From positions 854,911-918,910 of the forward strand of contig RPFO01000648.1 of the NCBI GenBank assembly GCA_009746045.1: a stretch of 64,000 nt of DNA. Direction: 5' to 3'. Under the pieces are notes generated by a model, which had not been told where the DNA came from, ran no database searches, and saw only the letters and a program-made list of their open reading frames with translations. Made by a program: the position numbers and the translations under genes. This stretch comes from Mesostigma viride. Its lineage: Eukaryota; Streptophyta; Mesostigmatophyceae; Mesostigmatales; Mesostigmataceae. This document shows, piece by piece, positions 21,283-58,695 of this stretch. Position 1 is the stretch's first letter; each line of letters starts with the position of its first letter.

Positions 21283-21950
21283 GACGGGAGCTATGGCCGA
21301 CATACCTCCAGCTCCGGCAGAGCGCAGGGGGGAAACCGGTATACTGGAGGGGGGCGGCAATCCACGTCGACCACAAGCCTTGGCAGGCGCCCCCTGCCAC
21401 CCCAGCAAACCCAGTCTAGGGAATGTATAACAGTTTTGTTGACAAGTCAGGCTTAGCCTAGCACCTGACTCACGCACCCGCGCATGTGCGCCTTTGACCC
21501 CCATGGATGATGCTATAAGAATTTAGCCAAGCCCTGCCTATAATGGGACCCCCCATGGATGATGCATTAAGAATTTAGCTAAGCTCTGCCTATGCAGAGA
21601 GCCACTCTCTGCTGAGAAGCCATGCCCTAGCCTTTGTTTATCCATGATGATCTTCCACCCTCTGTCTGCGCCTTAGAACTGCTGGAATACATAGCGGCGC
21701 AGGTGCACGTTGTGCATCCAGAGCATGGTGTAGTTTACACCCTACCCTTGCAGGAAGTAGCCCAGGTATTAAAAGCCATATGCCCCTTCTCCGGGATATG
21801 TGCTACATGTACTCCCAACGGAGTTATGTTCTTAATTAATTAACTAATGGACGTAAGTATCATCGACTCATTATGACCCCTGTGCGTTGACCTAATCTGA
21901 CTCGGTGTGGGCGCCCCTTTGGCCAGCCTCTACTGGGCTGCTGGATGCGT

Positions 21951-49028
<27,078 letters not shown>

Positions 49029-49127
49029 GGTGGCGATGCGAACAGGAAATAATCTCGGTATCAGTACAACCAGCTAGCTTTGGCATTGTGTAGCCGCGAA
49101 CTCTTTACTATCGAGAAAGAGCGTGAA
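49029..49127. promoter_or_regulatory. candidate bidirectional promoter
   Basis: About 99 bp separates the candidate minus-strand ATG (49028) from the plus-strand ATG (49128). If the minus start is right, both 5' UTRs and the core promoters must fit here or overlap the genes. No TATA box stands out. Assignment rests only on divergent geometry. Confidence 0.45.
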
Positions 49128-51796
49128 ATGGCATCCTCGGAGCGAGCGCTGCACATATCGACGAGCAGCGTGGATGCAGGCAGTGGGGAGCTATCCCCCG
49201 GCGACCAACCGATCTCGCCCTCCTTCAGCGTGCGGAATGCCAACTCCGAGGTCGGGCGGCTGCAGCTCAAAGTGGCGCGGCTTACCAAGGAGAAACAAGA
49301 ACTGGAGGAGCTGAACGCGAAGCTGCGCGTCAACCTGGACACCCTGCGGGCGCAGATGCAGCGCAAGGACGAAGACAGCTCGCTGGAGGACGCCGTGCTT
49401 CGGCTGGGCCACGAGAAGAAGAAACTCGAAGAAGAAAACGAGGCGCTACGGGCGCGATTGGCGTCCCCGGGCAAGGATCTCCCCCTCAAGGATCCCTTGG
49501 GCAACCTGAGGGCTGCCTCGATGGGCCCAATCGCTCGCACTGCCAGCACAGGGGGGGTCCCCTCGCGGCTGCACGCGAGCGAGGAAGTAGAGCGGCTGCG
49601 GCTGAAGCTGGCGCGCGTCACCAAGGAGAACGGCGAGCTGGAGGCCCTGAATGCCAAGCTCAAGGGCGACCTGTACCAGGCGATGCGGTCGCAGGACGAG
49701 GCGGGCGTGCAGGCCATGCTGGAGGACGCTGTGTTGCGGCTGGGAGAAGAAAAGAAGCGGCTGGAGCAGCAGATCGAGGCGCTCTCCTCAGAGCTGGTCG
49801 AAGCGAAGCAGGCGATCGCACTGGACGGTATCCAGCGCGCATGTGCCAGTCCGCCGCTGTCCCCCCCCCAGAGACCCTTGCGCACCATCAGCCTGGGCAT
49901 CCCCTCCTCGCCCCGAACCCCTCGCGGCACTGCAAACGCTGAGTTGGACCGGTTACAGATGCGAGTGGCCAAACTCACGCTGGCGAACGCGGAGCTTGAG
50001 GAGCTGAACGGCAAGCTGAGGGAGGAGCGGGCCGCGCTCAAGAGGGCGGCAGCGGAAGCCAGCGAGGCGGAGCGCGGGGTGCTGGAGGATGCGGTGCTGA
50101 AGCTGGGGCAGGAGAAGAAGGAGTGGGAGAAGGAGAGGAAGGGGTTGACCAGGGAGGTGGAGGCGCTGGGGGCACAGCTGGCGCAGGCGTGGGAGCAGCT
50201 GGGGGGGGTAATGCGATCAGCAGCTTTAGGGTCAAGGACGTGGTTGGCGGTGTCAAGGGCCAGGGCGCGGTGGACAGCAGCGTGGGCGATGCTGATGCCA
50301 CGGCTGCAGTGTCCGGAAGTCTGGTATCCGTGGAGGTGGCGATGGAGCCTGTGGAGGTGGCCGGTGAGCCATCAAGCGTGAACAATGAGCCATCAGGTAC
50401 CCTGGAGGATGAGGCAGTAAATACGGACATTTCATCCAGGGATGGTCAAGGCACCCAGGTGGCGCCGGCCACAGGCCATGCCGTCAAGGCGACGAAAGGG
50501 TCCTTGGCCCAGGATGCTGCAACCACGGCCCGGCCTGGCACCTCGGACGTTTCTCTATCGCATGGTGGTGGCAGCGGGGGCGATGGCGCCAGCGGCGTTG
50601 GTGATGATGATGTCGTGACCTTGCTGCGCCGCCTGCAGCAGGCGGAGGCACAAGTTGAGCCGCTCAGGGCCGAGGTGGCTCGGCTGCAGTGGGAGCTGCT
50701 GCTCCCGCGGCCGTTGAGGGTGACCGAGGCAGACGCAAGCATGGGCAGCGACCTTGCCCAGGGCGGTGGCAGGGATGATGGTGGCAAGGGGGACCATGGT
50801 TACTTGGCGGCGGAGCTGGCGCGGATGCAAGTGCTGGTCCTGCGGCTCACCGGCAAGAACGCGGAGCTGGAGGACAAGGTGAAGGAGCTGAAGGGGGGCG
50901 GTGGTGGCGACGCAAGTGCAAACGCGGGCGTGGGGAGGCATGCTCACGTTGGTGGCGTGGCGGGCGATAGCGATGGGAACCGTGGCCGCGGGGATGGGGC
51001 GTTGGCCGTTGCGTTGCCCGCGCCGCCGCTGCAGGTCGCTGCGGCGCGGGGCGTGCGGTCCGATACCGTTGACGCGGGCTCTGCGTCCCCCCCCGAGGAC
51101 CTGCTGTCACCCGGCACACGCATGCAGCTGTTTGAAAACCGCCTGTTTGCGCTTGACAGCTTGGGTCTGGAGGAGGCGGGCGAGGCGGATGGCGGTAACA
51201 AGCACAGAGGTGAGGAGGCGGCGGCGCTGCATGCGCGTGTGGAGGAGCAGCATAAGGAGCTGGTCTGGGCGCAGAATGAGCTGATGGCCATGAAGCAGGC
51301 CAACCTGCGGCTGGTGCGCATGCTGGAGGCCAGCACGAGTGGAAGTACACGGGGCACCGCATCCGTCACGGGTGGTGAGAACCTGGCGGCAAAAGGGAGC
51401 AACGACACCAGGGCGACTTCACCCCGTGGAGGCACGACCTTGTTTACTGGGGCATCGCCCCGTGGAGGCACTTCTGCTGACACCCGCGAGGGTGTCATCT
51501 CCCCTGGCCGCAAGGGTAGCAAGGGGGCGGAGTCGGGCCAGGGGGCTCCAGGGTCAGTGATCTCGCTTGTTGGGCTCGCCGAGACAGGCAGGGCGTCCAG
51601 GGTGGCTGGGAAGGAGGCGGAGCGGGAAGGTGCGCCCTCGCCACGTGGAGCCAAGGCAGCACCTCCTGGCAAGTCGAGCCAGGGGTTGCAGGGACTGGGG
51701 GCAAATGCCGCATCCCCCAAGGCCAGGCGTGCGTCGGCGGGGTCTTCGAGTGTTATAATCAGCACAACTGCGGAGCGGGCGGGCTGGGTGACCTGA
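49128..51796 (+). CDS. coiled-coil protein with repeated heptad modules (unknown family)
   Basis: A GC-rich gene of about 890 codons starts at ATG 49128 (MASSERALHISTS). The frame carries three homologous modules at about residues 41-112, 153-224 and 272-350. Each has the order E.(V/L).RL..K.A.LT..N.ELE.LN.KL, then LEDAVL(R/K)LG.EKK. A shorter fourth copy (AAELARMQVLVLRLTGKNAE) lies near 50806. Between modules are Ser/Pro/Arg linkers (SPRTPRG), and the C-terminus is Gly/Ser/Arg-rich with SPRG motifs. Just after module 3 the frame changes at a G8 run (50201-50208) and continues to TGA at 51794-51796. A one-base homopolymer error or a very short intron would explain this. It diverges from the LRRC45-like gene and, unlike its neighbours, has no large introns. 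A cytoskeletal or basal-body role is conceivable from context only. I do not recognise the family. Confidence 0.75.
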
Positions 51797-52004
51797 GGTG
51801 GCGGATGACTGAGAGACATGTTGCTGGAATTTCGCAGTCCGGAGTAAAGAGCAGCCAATCTAGATTTGTTTGGGAACCCTTGGTGGCTACTTGGGTGGGC
51901 ATCCCCAGCCCGGTTGCGCCGGACTTATTTATTGTAAATTGATATATCAGCCGTACTAGTAAAGTAGTATTCATAGTTGTCTCATTTTAACGTAGAATTC
52001 ATAG
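51797..52004. other. 3' flank of the coiled-coil gene
   Basis: A short AT-richer stretch with TGTAAATTGATATATC at 51934. TGTAA is the usual polyadenylation signal in green algae, so this may be the 3' end, but the organism is not established. Confidence 0.35.
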
Positions 52005-52160
52005 TTATCTTGCTTTATCGTAAAACAGATCGCCCTGCAACGGCGGCACAAGAAGCAGCCTTGAAAAACATGCACTCACCTCGACGCCCCCAATCATCAG
52101 CAGGGCTTTCTGCGTACCAGGGCTGAGCATCCGAGTTAGAAATGAATTGACAACCTCCAT
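52005..52160 (-). CDS. possible two-exon micro-gene (about 36 residues)
   Basis: Minus-strand exon 52080-52160 reads MEVVNSFLTRMLSPGTQKAL plus LMIGGVE and ends at an excellent donor (GAG/GTGAGTGC). After a 45-bp gap with a TTGCAG acceptor, 52005-52034 adds GDLFYDKAR and a stop. The product would be a small protein with a hydrophobic centre. The intron is far shorter than others here, so the first exon may instead splice to something I cannot see. No family is assigned. Confidence 0.4.
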   Translation of the reverse strand: MEVVNSFLTRMLSPGTQKALLMIGGVEVSACFSRLLLVPPLQGDLFYDKAR

Positions 52161-53202
52161 GGCTTTGGCTTATCTCAGATGTTTTTGCGAGCTCGGATAT
52201 CAGCCGGCTGCTTGCCAGAGAAAGCCTATCGCATTCAAAGCCGGAAGCGGAGCAAGACGCTGATGTTTCTCGCAGATTGCTGCCCGGCTGTAAATAACGT
52301 AAGCACTATTAGCCTTCGTGCAGGAGTGGCACCGGCTCGTGAGCTCGGCTGTCCGACCAATGCTGCACCAAGGTGAAATGCGGAAAATTCAAACGACTAG
52401 ACAAGGAAAAGATGGCAAATTTGAAAGACTGAACAAGGCTTAATTTCAAACTGGGCGTACCTTCGGGGGGGGGGGGGGTAGATTCCAGGAAATATCGGGC
52501 TCCCGACCGCCATGAGCGCACCGAGCATTTGCAGCCTCACCTACGCCACAATTCACAACATTCACAACTGAGCTTGGCTTCTTTGTTTGTTCTTAACGGT
52601 AGGCTACACCCGCAATCGTCCTGCTAGGTCTTTGCACTTTGGTACGGTCGTCATAAATGCGTGAAGCTTATTTCCGTCCCAAGAATATATTGAAGAATCC
52701 TCCGCCGAGATTGCCATCGGATTCCGACGCAAACTTATTGGAAGGGACCGGTACGATTAGCCAGGACTCTCTGTAGTAGCGGAAGCTTCGAAGCACTGCC
52801 TCCGTCACCAACTTGGGCGCACCACATTCCCCGCTAAAAAAGGTGTCCTAGGCGGCGAAATGTAGTAGGTTGGTTAGGGGGACTCAAGGTGGATGGTCGA
52901 TCGGGTGGGTCAGCGTATGGTTTGGGGAGGAGGGCAGCGTATGGTTTGGGGAGGAGGGCGGTGTTACGGTGTTGTGGGGGACCTCAGTGTGGGGGCGATC
53001 GAGAGTGGTCCGTAGTCAGGGGGGGATGGATAGCGGCATGTGGATGTCGGTAATGTATATTTGTGGGTGGGGTGGGTCAGTATGGAGCAGCCGGCAGGGG
53101 AGTGGTACATGTCCAGTACTGCGGCGCGGCGACGCACAAACGGGACAACAGTCTACGTACGTACGTTTCTGAGCACCCGCGCACTTCCCCGGATTTTTAG
53201 GG
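52161..53202. other. no gene recognised
   Basis: Only a G12 run (about 52467-52478) and a twice-repeated CAGCGTATGGTTTGGGGAGG unit (52910-52960) were noted. Short frames here show no domain or exon signature. Confidence 0.6.
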
Positions 53203-53204
53203 TA

Positions 53205-54134
53205 CAGTCATACCCGCGTTAAGTTACGATCGCCGCCAATTTCAGGGCGTCGTAACTTAACGCGGGTACGTAACTTAACGGTAGAATTAGGCTAGCAGCC
53301 CACCCCCTCCTCTGACGGACTTCTATACGGCAATCGACAGCTCTCGTCAAGCCCGATCCAGCTGCAGCATCAAAGTCGCCGAAAGTCCATTTTTCAGGCA
53401 AGTTTCATGCTAGATATTTTGGTCAAGGCCGGCGGTGAGGTATACGCCGGGTGTAGCCGCCACACAGTGCCAGCATTTTTTACCAAACTACCGTGTTTCA
53501 ACCCCTAAACCGACAACTAGACTCGGTAGCGGATCCCTATTTCCAGCCGGCCTCACATTTGCTTGCAGTGGCAAAACAACTGATGGGGACAGTGGTGAGG
53601 GAAGCGTCCTTCACTGTCAATGGCCTTCATGTCAACAATAATAACGTTGCAGCTGACGGCGAGGCATGCGTCCTTGTCAGGGAACGGGACCGACAACCCG
53701 TGGTTAACATCGCCTTCCATTTATCATGGACATTGTCCCCGGCCTCATTTTCCTTGTCTTTGCCCTTCTGTGCTTTCGGCATGACGGTACACTAGTGTGA
53801 TGTGACTTGCGGCCTCATTGATTGCGGGCAACCTGCATGCACTTGGCTAAGAGGATTTTTATCAGTTGAGATCAGTTGTACAGCTTTGCCGCCGAAACGT
53901 CACATTGCAAAACCATCACAGTTGGCGGGTTCATTCGTCCGGACTTTGTCCATTTTCGCGGTCAAAAGTGGCCTTACGCCCCCAGGTTACGCCTTCAAAT
54001 TAGTTGGGCCATAGTACCCGGGTTAAGTTACGGTGGCACCCAGGCTTAAGTTACGGTCGCCGCCCAAACTTCGGCGTCGTAACTTAACGCGGGTACGTAA
54101 CCTTAAGAATCGTAACTTAACGCGGGTATGACTG
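53205..54134. mobile_element. non-autonomous TIR DNA transposon, TA target (Tc1/mariner/pogo-like)
   Basis: The ends are inverted copies of CAGTCATACCCGCGTTAAGT (left 53205, right end 54134), each flanked by TA (53203-53204 and 54135-54136). Inside each end the arm recurs to form a local hairpin (53210-53276 and 54016-54100). The 930-bp interior has short frames but no visible transposase DDE/DDD motifs. Family assignment rests on the CAGT termini and TA duplication. Confidence 0.7.
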
Positions 54135-54140
54135 TAAGTA

Positions 54141-54426
54141 CAGTCATTCACGCCTTAAGTTGGGTTCGAGGTTTTTGAGGGGTCAACCCAACTTAATGAC
54201 GGAAGGCGTGAACCCAACTTAAGGCGTGAATGATTCTACTAAATTATACTAATTTGAACTAAAGATACTTAAACAGATCAGAATACTGTTCAGATCAGAA
54301 AACTGATCAGAATACTTAAACATACTATTCTGAACTACTTTTAACTCGGAATGCCGAAATCCTATTCGACCCAACTTAAGGCGTGAACCCAACTTAAGCC
54401 AACCCAACTTAAGGCGTGAATGACTG
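54141..54426. mobile_element. MITE-like TIR element, TA target
   Basis: The 286-bp element has termini CAGTCATTCACGCCTTAAGT and the complement, with TA on both sides (54139-54140 and 54427-54428). Internal repeats of CCCAACTTAAGGCGTGAA lie near both ends. Only four bases separate it from the previous element's TA, and the two families share the terminal CAGTCAT. Confidence 0.75.
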
Positions 54427-54529
54427 TACAAGGAGGTTCAAGGTAGGGTAGCCAGTGGGCCTGAACTCCGGTGAGTCCGGTCTCCGAGGTGCGGGCTGCG
54501 GCGCATGTGCGGCGTGGGATACAACTTAT

Positions 54530-54562
54530 TGACTGACTGACTGACTGACTGACTGACTGACT
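54530..54562. repeat. GACT tetranucleotide microsatellite
   Basis: About eight copies of GACT. Confidence 0.95.
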
Positions 54563-55679
54563 CCGAGGTGTGCGGCGCGGCGTGAAACGGTTCCAATCAC
54601 CCTGCGGGCACGTGTCACCGCCCCGCCGAGGCGGTCATTCTGCCAGGGGACAGTAGTCACTGGCCCGGCCAGACAAACCAGACAAAAATTGAAAATCATT
54701 TTATGTAGATCTCCGTCGCATCAGGCGGGTTTCCTGCTGAGAGGACGGGGGGGGGAGGGGCCGCGCGTCCGCCCGGCCCCCCCGTCCTCCCCGTCCTCCA
54801 GCCCACGGGCCTGGCGGCCCGCCGGCCCGAAACCCAAAACCGGGCGGGGACGACGGGGAAAAACCTGGGAACGGGGCCCGGAGGACGCTCCCGAAACCCA
54901 AAACGGGGCTGCGACGACGGGGCTCGGCCAGGGCAAAACCTGAAACAGGGCCGCAGAGGACGTGGCTTGGCCAGGCAGCCAGGGCAGCGCTGCCGAGACG
55001 TAACGTAACCATCATGCTGAGTCTTCGGGCAAACAGCACACCCGAAGCTTGCCGGAAGCACGAATTTCAATGCTTTATACAGCAGCACCAGTGTGTCAAA
55101 TGCTCTTTTTTGGCCAGCCAGGCAGACGGTGAATATACAAGAATGGAGGATGTGAACAATAATGCAGTGTCGGACGAATAAGAATGTAGGAGATGCCGGC
55201 AAGGCTGCTCAAGTCGTATGCAGGGTATGCACTCTCAACGTCTGCAGCACGGTTGGATCATGCGCCTCTCTGTACTGCCGGCTTTTACAGCCCAGTCGTC
55301 TTACTGTGTCCGCAAGGGCATTGCGCGGATGCGCCTCTCTGTACTGGGCTTTTACAGCCCAGCCCGTCTTACTGTGTCCGTAAGGGCGTTGCGCGGCTGC
55401 GGTTAAGGTTTAGGTAAGCTGCGTTTGCTCTTGTAGGGTGTCTATTTAATTGAAGACCCGGCGGAATGGGAATGCCTGCAGTTTTCTCCCCGGCCCTTCT
55501 GTGTTAACTTCTAGAACTCGGGTTTGCTCTAGTGCACTACGTGAATTGCTTGCCACAAGGCTGGGAGCCCTGCAGTTTTCATCATATGCGCAAAGGGACA
55601 GCATAAAACGCCATATGATATATTTCATGTGCGCCCACCTTCTCCATCTATCTGACCTGATCCCTGCCAGTGTCGCGCC
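54563..55679. other. GC-rich region with a 70-bp direct duplication, no gene recognised
   Basis: 54740-54960 is extremely GC-rich (CCCGAAACCCAAAACCGGGC-type). 55260-55398 contains two copies of a 69-70-bp unit starting TGCGCCTCTCTGTACTG. The second copy carries the inverted repeat CTGGGC-TTTTACA-GCCCAG. No exon evidence was found. Confidence 0.6.
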
Positions 55680-56013
55680 ATGTCCAAACACGCTGGAACC
55701 GTCCCAGATTGCCCCCCGCGGGGGCCCAATGCCACTGACAGGGAGCGTGCCCAGGAAATACGGGATTCGTGGCTGAAGCAGTCAACTCGGGGGGAGTATG
55801 AGAAAAACGCAGAGTCCTTTTGGGTATGTGTTTGTAAACGTCAAGGCATATTTCTTACAATTTTGTTTAAAGGCAAATGTGTTGTGCATAAGTTGCTATA
55901 CCATGACACATGGTAATAGTGGATGTAATTATGCATGCTCTTTTTGCTGTGCAGATTGAACAGACAGTGCTGCAAATGTATAATGTGAATTCTATTAACC
56001 GTGGAACTCCAGG
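55680..56013 (+). CDS. possible tyrosine-recombinase-like (Crypton/DIRS-type) first exons, partial
   Basis: ATG 55680 opens a 48-codon exon ending ESFW with donor GTATGTG (55824). It contains ERAQEIRDSWLKQSTRGEYE, which resembles the SAM-like core-binding N-terminus of tyrosine recombinases (W..qST...Y.....F). A phase-0 continuation at 55955-56013 (IEQTVLQMYNVNSINRG) fits the next helix and ends at GTAACC. The catalytic Arg/His/Tyr part was not found downstream. It could be a dead mobile element or a host gene. Confidence 0.35.
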
Positions 56014-56421
56014 GTAACCAGACTCTTTATTAAAACAATGAGTGGAGCACATACAAAAGGCAGGCCACATCCCGGCCGCCGATGCTCATGGGAACACTTA
56101 TTGCTTGGCAAAGGCTAGCCTTACCCCCAAACACGCAGGGAGGGTGGGCGGGAAAAGAAAAGAGGCCGACCTTAGCTAGGTGGGTTTGTTTTTGTCCTTT
56201 TTTGCGTGTCATGCGGCCTTGGCCCGGACGGCATTTTTTCGCCACGCAAATGTTGCGTCTGAACAAATGACGCAATGTGGCGTTCTAATTGCCGGCAGCT
56301 TACGTAAGGCTGCCGGGGCTATTAGGTCACATATTGCGTGAGAGAAAGAATCTAGATCTAGTTAAGCACTACGCCATGAGCCAAGAAACCTAGACAGTGG
56401 CAGGTTTATATCTCAACGTAG

Positions 56422-56500
56422 CTCCTGCCACCTGGCCAAGAAAAACTGGCCAAAGTTTTGGCCACGACTGATCCGGATCAGGCCGCACCGGCCTCAAAAG
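56422..56500 (+). other. possible isolated exon
   Basis: After an AACGTAG acceptor-like site a frame reads LLPPGQEKLAKVLATTDPDQ and AAPASK to a strong donor (AAAAG/GTAAGT at 56501). Its phase does not join simply to 56013. It may belong to the same gene as 55680 or be a chance frame. Confidence 0.25.
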
Positions 56501-56804
56501 GTAAGTCACGTGAACCCAATAACCTAGCTATAGCGGCTACCCTTCCATATATATAATTGTACATGCTTTCAATGGATGGCCATGCAAATTGCCTGGAACT
56601 GCTCTTGTTTGCTAGTTCATCATCTAAGTGATGTGACGTTGGGTGGCCATGTTGGAAAGCTTTCATACCCTATTCAGCAGTCAGGGTGTAGATCCGAATC
56701 ACTATGTTTGTACACGTTGCTTATTATCTAAGCGACGTACTTACATTGTTTTTAAGCTTGTGATGCCATGTGAGGTTACCCCACATATTCATGGAAGGGA
56801 TGAT
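56501..56804. other. no gene recognised
   Basis: AT-richer sequence without exon-like or repeat features that I can support. Confidence 0.6.
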
Positions 56805-57160
56805 TCATTCACTAATTAATTGATTAGCGCGTAGACTGCGCTACGTGGGTACCAACCAAGGAACCTTCAACCCCTATACACAATGAGAAGGAGGGAGGGC
56901 GCCTTTAGTAGCTTCTCTCACTGCCGAAGGGGAGCAAGCCACAGAGTGCTCTCTCCGCATCATGGTGCGGGCCCAGCTGTGGGTGGAATACAACGAGCAG
57001 TAGGCTGACGCATATAGCAGGTGCTGTTAAGTTGCTGGTAAGGTCAGGTGGGCTCAAGGCGTAGGTTAAGGTGCAAGCAAATGGCCACAATGAGCCTTGG
57101 CTGATCTAAGGAAGGGATGACGGACCACCCTAATACATGATCCCCCTCCCCCCAGCAAGC
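56805..57160 (-). mobile_element. truncated retroelement 3' end with hairpin and TTAA tail
   Basis: CTAATTAATTGATTAG is followed by the imperfect hairpin CGTAGACTGCGCTACG (56830-56845) and by AAGGAACCTTCAACCCCTAT plus ACACAATGAGAAGGAGG. The latter also occurs, diverged, at 17517-17556. On the minus strand this is a 3' terminus of a third sequence family with the hairpin-plus-tail design. The right-hand limit is approximate. Confidence 0.55.
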
Positions 57161-58220
57161 ATTAACCGTAGCCCACATGGTGTGTGTCACATGGTGTGGG
57201 ATGCTTTTTAACAATAATTTTAGGTTGATATGGGGATTCTGTTTTTATTCTGCTTATTTATCTGGGGCTTCTATTATTCTTTGGTATGTTTGTGGCTACT
57301 TATTATTTTGTATTGCTACCTTGTCAACCCCACATCGTAAATTTCCTTTACTTTATCGCAGCCGTGGCTTGGAGATTCGCATGGCGTTCACGCTGAGGCA
57401 GCAAAAACAATAGTTTTCTCACGGAATGAGGTCTTGAAATATCTACTGCATCTCAGTGATTATGAGCACGACATCTGTCATATTTTGTTTGCCATGTTTG
57501 CATTCGATATGCTACTTTGTTGCTGGTTTGTTGTTTTGCTGTTTGTTCACTTAATGAAGGACAAACACAGCCCACCAGTCAGGGATATGTTGTTCACCCT
57601 CTTTCAACATCCAACAGTTTGCACTCTGTTCAGACTTGAGCGGTTGTGTCGTGGTTTATTTTGCTGCTTGACTCTCTAGTTGTGGTTTAGTTGTGGTTGT
57701 GGCGAGCGCTCGATCAAAAAGCTTCAGTATTCATGACACTGGCCACTTACTTTCTTCTTTCTGTTTTTAGCCTCTAAACTGGCTTGAATTATACATAGAA
57801 TTGGTACCCACATGACATGATCTACGTGCTAATTAATAATTTAATGCATTAATTCTTGCCAATGTGTGCTTTGGCCAATGTGTGCTCTGCTTCTAAACTG
57901 CAGGTTGGTTGTATGTCTGATGTCAACAATATCTTCGTGGATTGTTTGTCGTTTTCGCAGTGTGGACTGGGCGCTCATGGTCGAGGGGTGCATGTGGGAT
58001 GACGACAAGCGCCATCTCCAGCTGTGCTGCTTTTCTTGTGGAATGGCTACGTGCCAGCTTCACCATGGGATCTCATCTCACATGCTGGCCAGTGGCCAGA
58101 ACTATCTTCTTCGCTATAGCCTAGCCACATACCCTCCACCCCATATGTCATGCAGGCCTTCTAGGCCCTCTCCTCAAGCCCCCCCTGGGTGCCTGTGCTT
58201 GTTAAGGAGGCATGAACCAT
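57161..58220. other. AT-rich region, no firm gene
   Basis: T-rich sequence with several hydrophobic short frames. A TTTTCGCAG followed by a GC-richer stretch (57960-58130, with VDWALMVEGCMWDDDKRH in one frame) looks exon-like but has no recognised family and no confirmed donor. Confidence 0.4.
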
Positions 58221-58395
58221 CATGGCGGTGCAGGTGCACCTTGTGCACCCAGAGCAGGTGACAGTTGTACATCCTCCACCTGCAGGTTGTAGCCCTGATT
58301 GTATTACAAACCCATAGATGCCCCTTTCTCAGGGCTATGTGTTACATATGCTCCCAACGGAGCTATGATTTTAATTCATTAATTAATTAATCTTC
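58221..58395 (+). mobile_element. retroelement 3' end, relative of the one at 21690-21846
   Basis: GGTGCAGGTGCACCTTGTGC (58224) and GATGCCCC...CTCAGGGCTATGTG parallel 21697-21800. Both copies end with CTCCCAACGGAGCTATG (here) or CTCCCAACGGAGTTATG (21814) and a TTAATTAATTAA tail. This is a second, 5'-truncated copy of the plus-strand LINE family seen at 17970. Confidence 0.75.
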
Positions 58396-58695
58396 TTCGC
58401 TTCCACATGCGTTGGTCTGAACATATACTACCTAGAGGGGCACTATGTTGGCATGTACACGATGATGAGTAGGCACGGAGGCGTTAATTCGACGACATTT
58501 GGCATCTGCCATATGAGTGGCATGGATTACGGCCTCCATTATTATTAGGTGAGACAACTAGTCTTGGAGGCATGGCGTTCTGGAACTTAATGAAGTAAGA
58601 CAAGAGTGGAACTTAATGTAAGGACAAGAGTAGTCGTCTATAGACCAGATGGTAGAGCTAGCTCTAACGTAGCAGTTATTGTTCGTGCACTATTA

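Larger units (their letters stand above)
18187..21410 (+). pseudogene. broken LINE ORF1 (gag/RNA-binding-like) protein
   Basis: An N-terminal frame starts at 18187 (Ala/Pro-rich, MGQENSPAAPPVV) and stops at 18387. Further pieces lie in shifted frames: FGDYPSLYDLCIHLN near 18450, LMRSDGEIWAPSISAPTLR near 18615, and REEADITQRSHKYYVIVKHF near 19110. The best-preserved part (19224-19428) has AVRLPRARGKAGPAPVLLTF and SFLKCRKKLSGTSYTLDDDL. This order, including the Arg-Ala-Arg-Gly-Lys patch and the LDDDLT..QQ.RR motif, is what I expect of LINE ORF1 C-terminal RNA-binding domains. After TSD removal the frame resumes in register at 21295 (WPTYLQLRQSAGGKP) and stops near 21410. Stops and frameshifts make it a pseudogene. 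Confidence 0.65.
17970..21846 (+). mobile_element. LINE-type element with ORF1 relic, interrupted by a second LINE
   Basis: The element is flanked by an 11-bp duplication, ATGGACGTAAG, at 17959-17969 and 21847-21857. It carries an ORF1-like relic (18187 to about 21410) and ends with a short hairpin (CTCC-CAAC-GGAG, 21814-21825) and a TTAATTAATTAA tail. A minus-strand LINE (19429-21282) sits inside it with its own target duplication. Without that insert the element is only about 2 kb and has no reverse transcriptase of its own, so it is either non-autonomous or internally deleted. Confidence 0.75.

Noticed and set aside
49061-50041. 326-codon minus-strand Ser-rich frame
   Set aside because: It is the antisense shadow of the GC-rich coiled-coil gene.
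50944-51858. 304-codon minus-strand frame
   Set aside because: It is the antisense shadow of the same gene, with no independent start context or family.
54696-55202. 168-codon minus-strand frame
   Set aside because: It is Pro/Arg/Gly-rich from extreme GC content, with no domain, splice or neighbour support.
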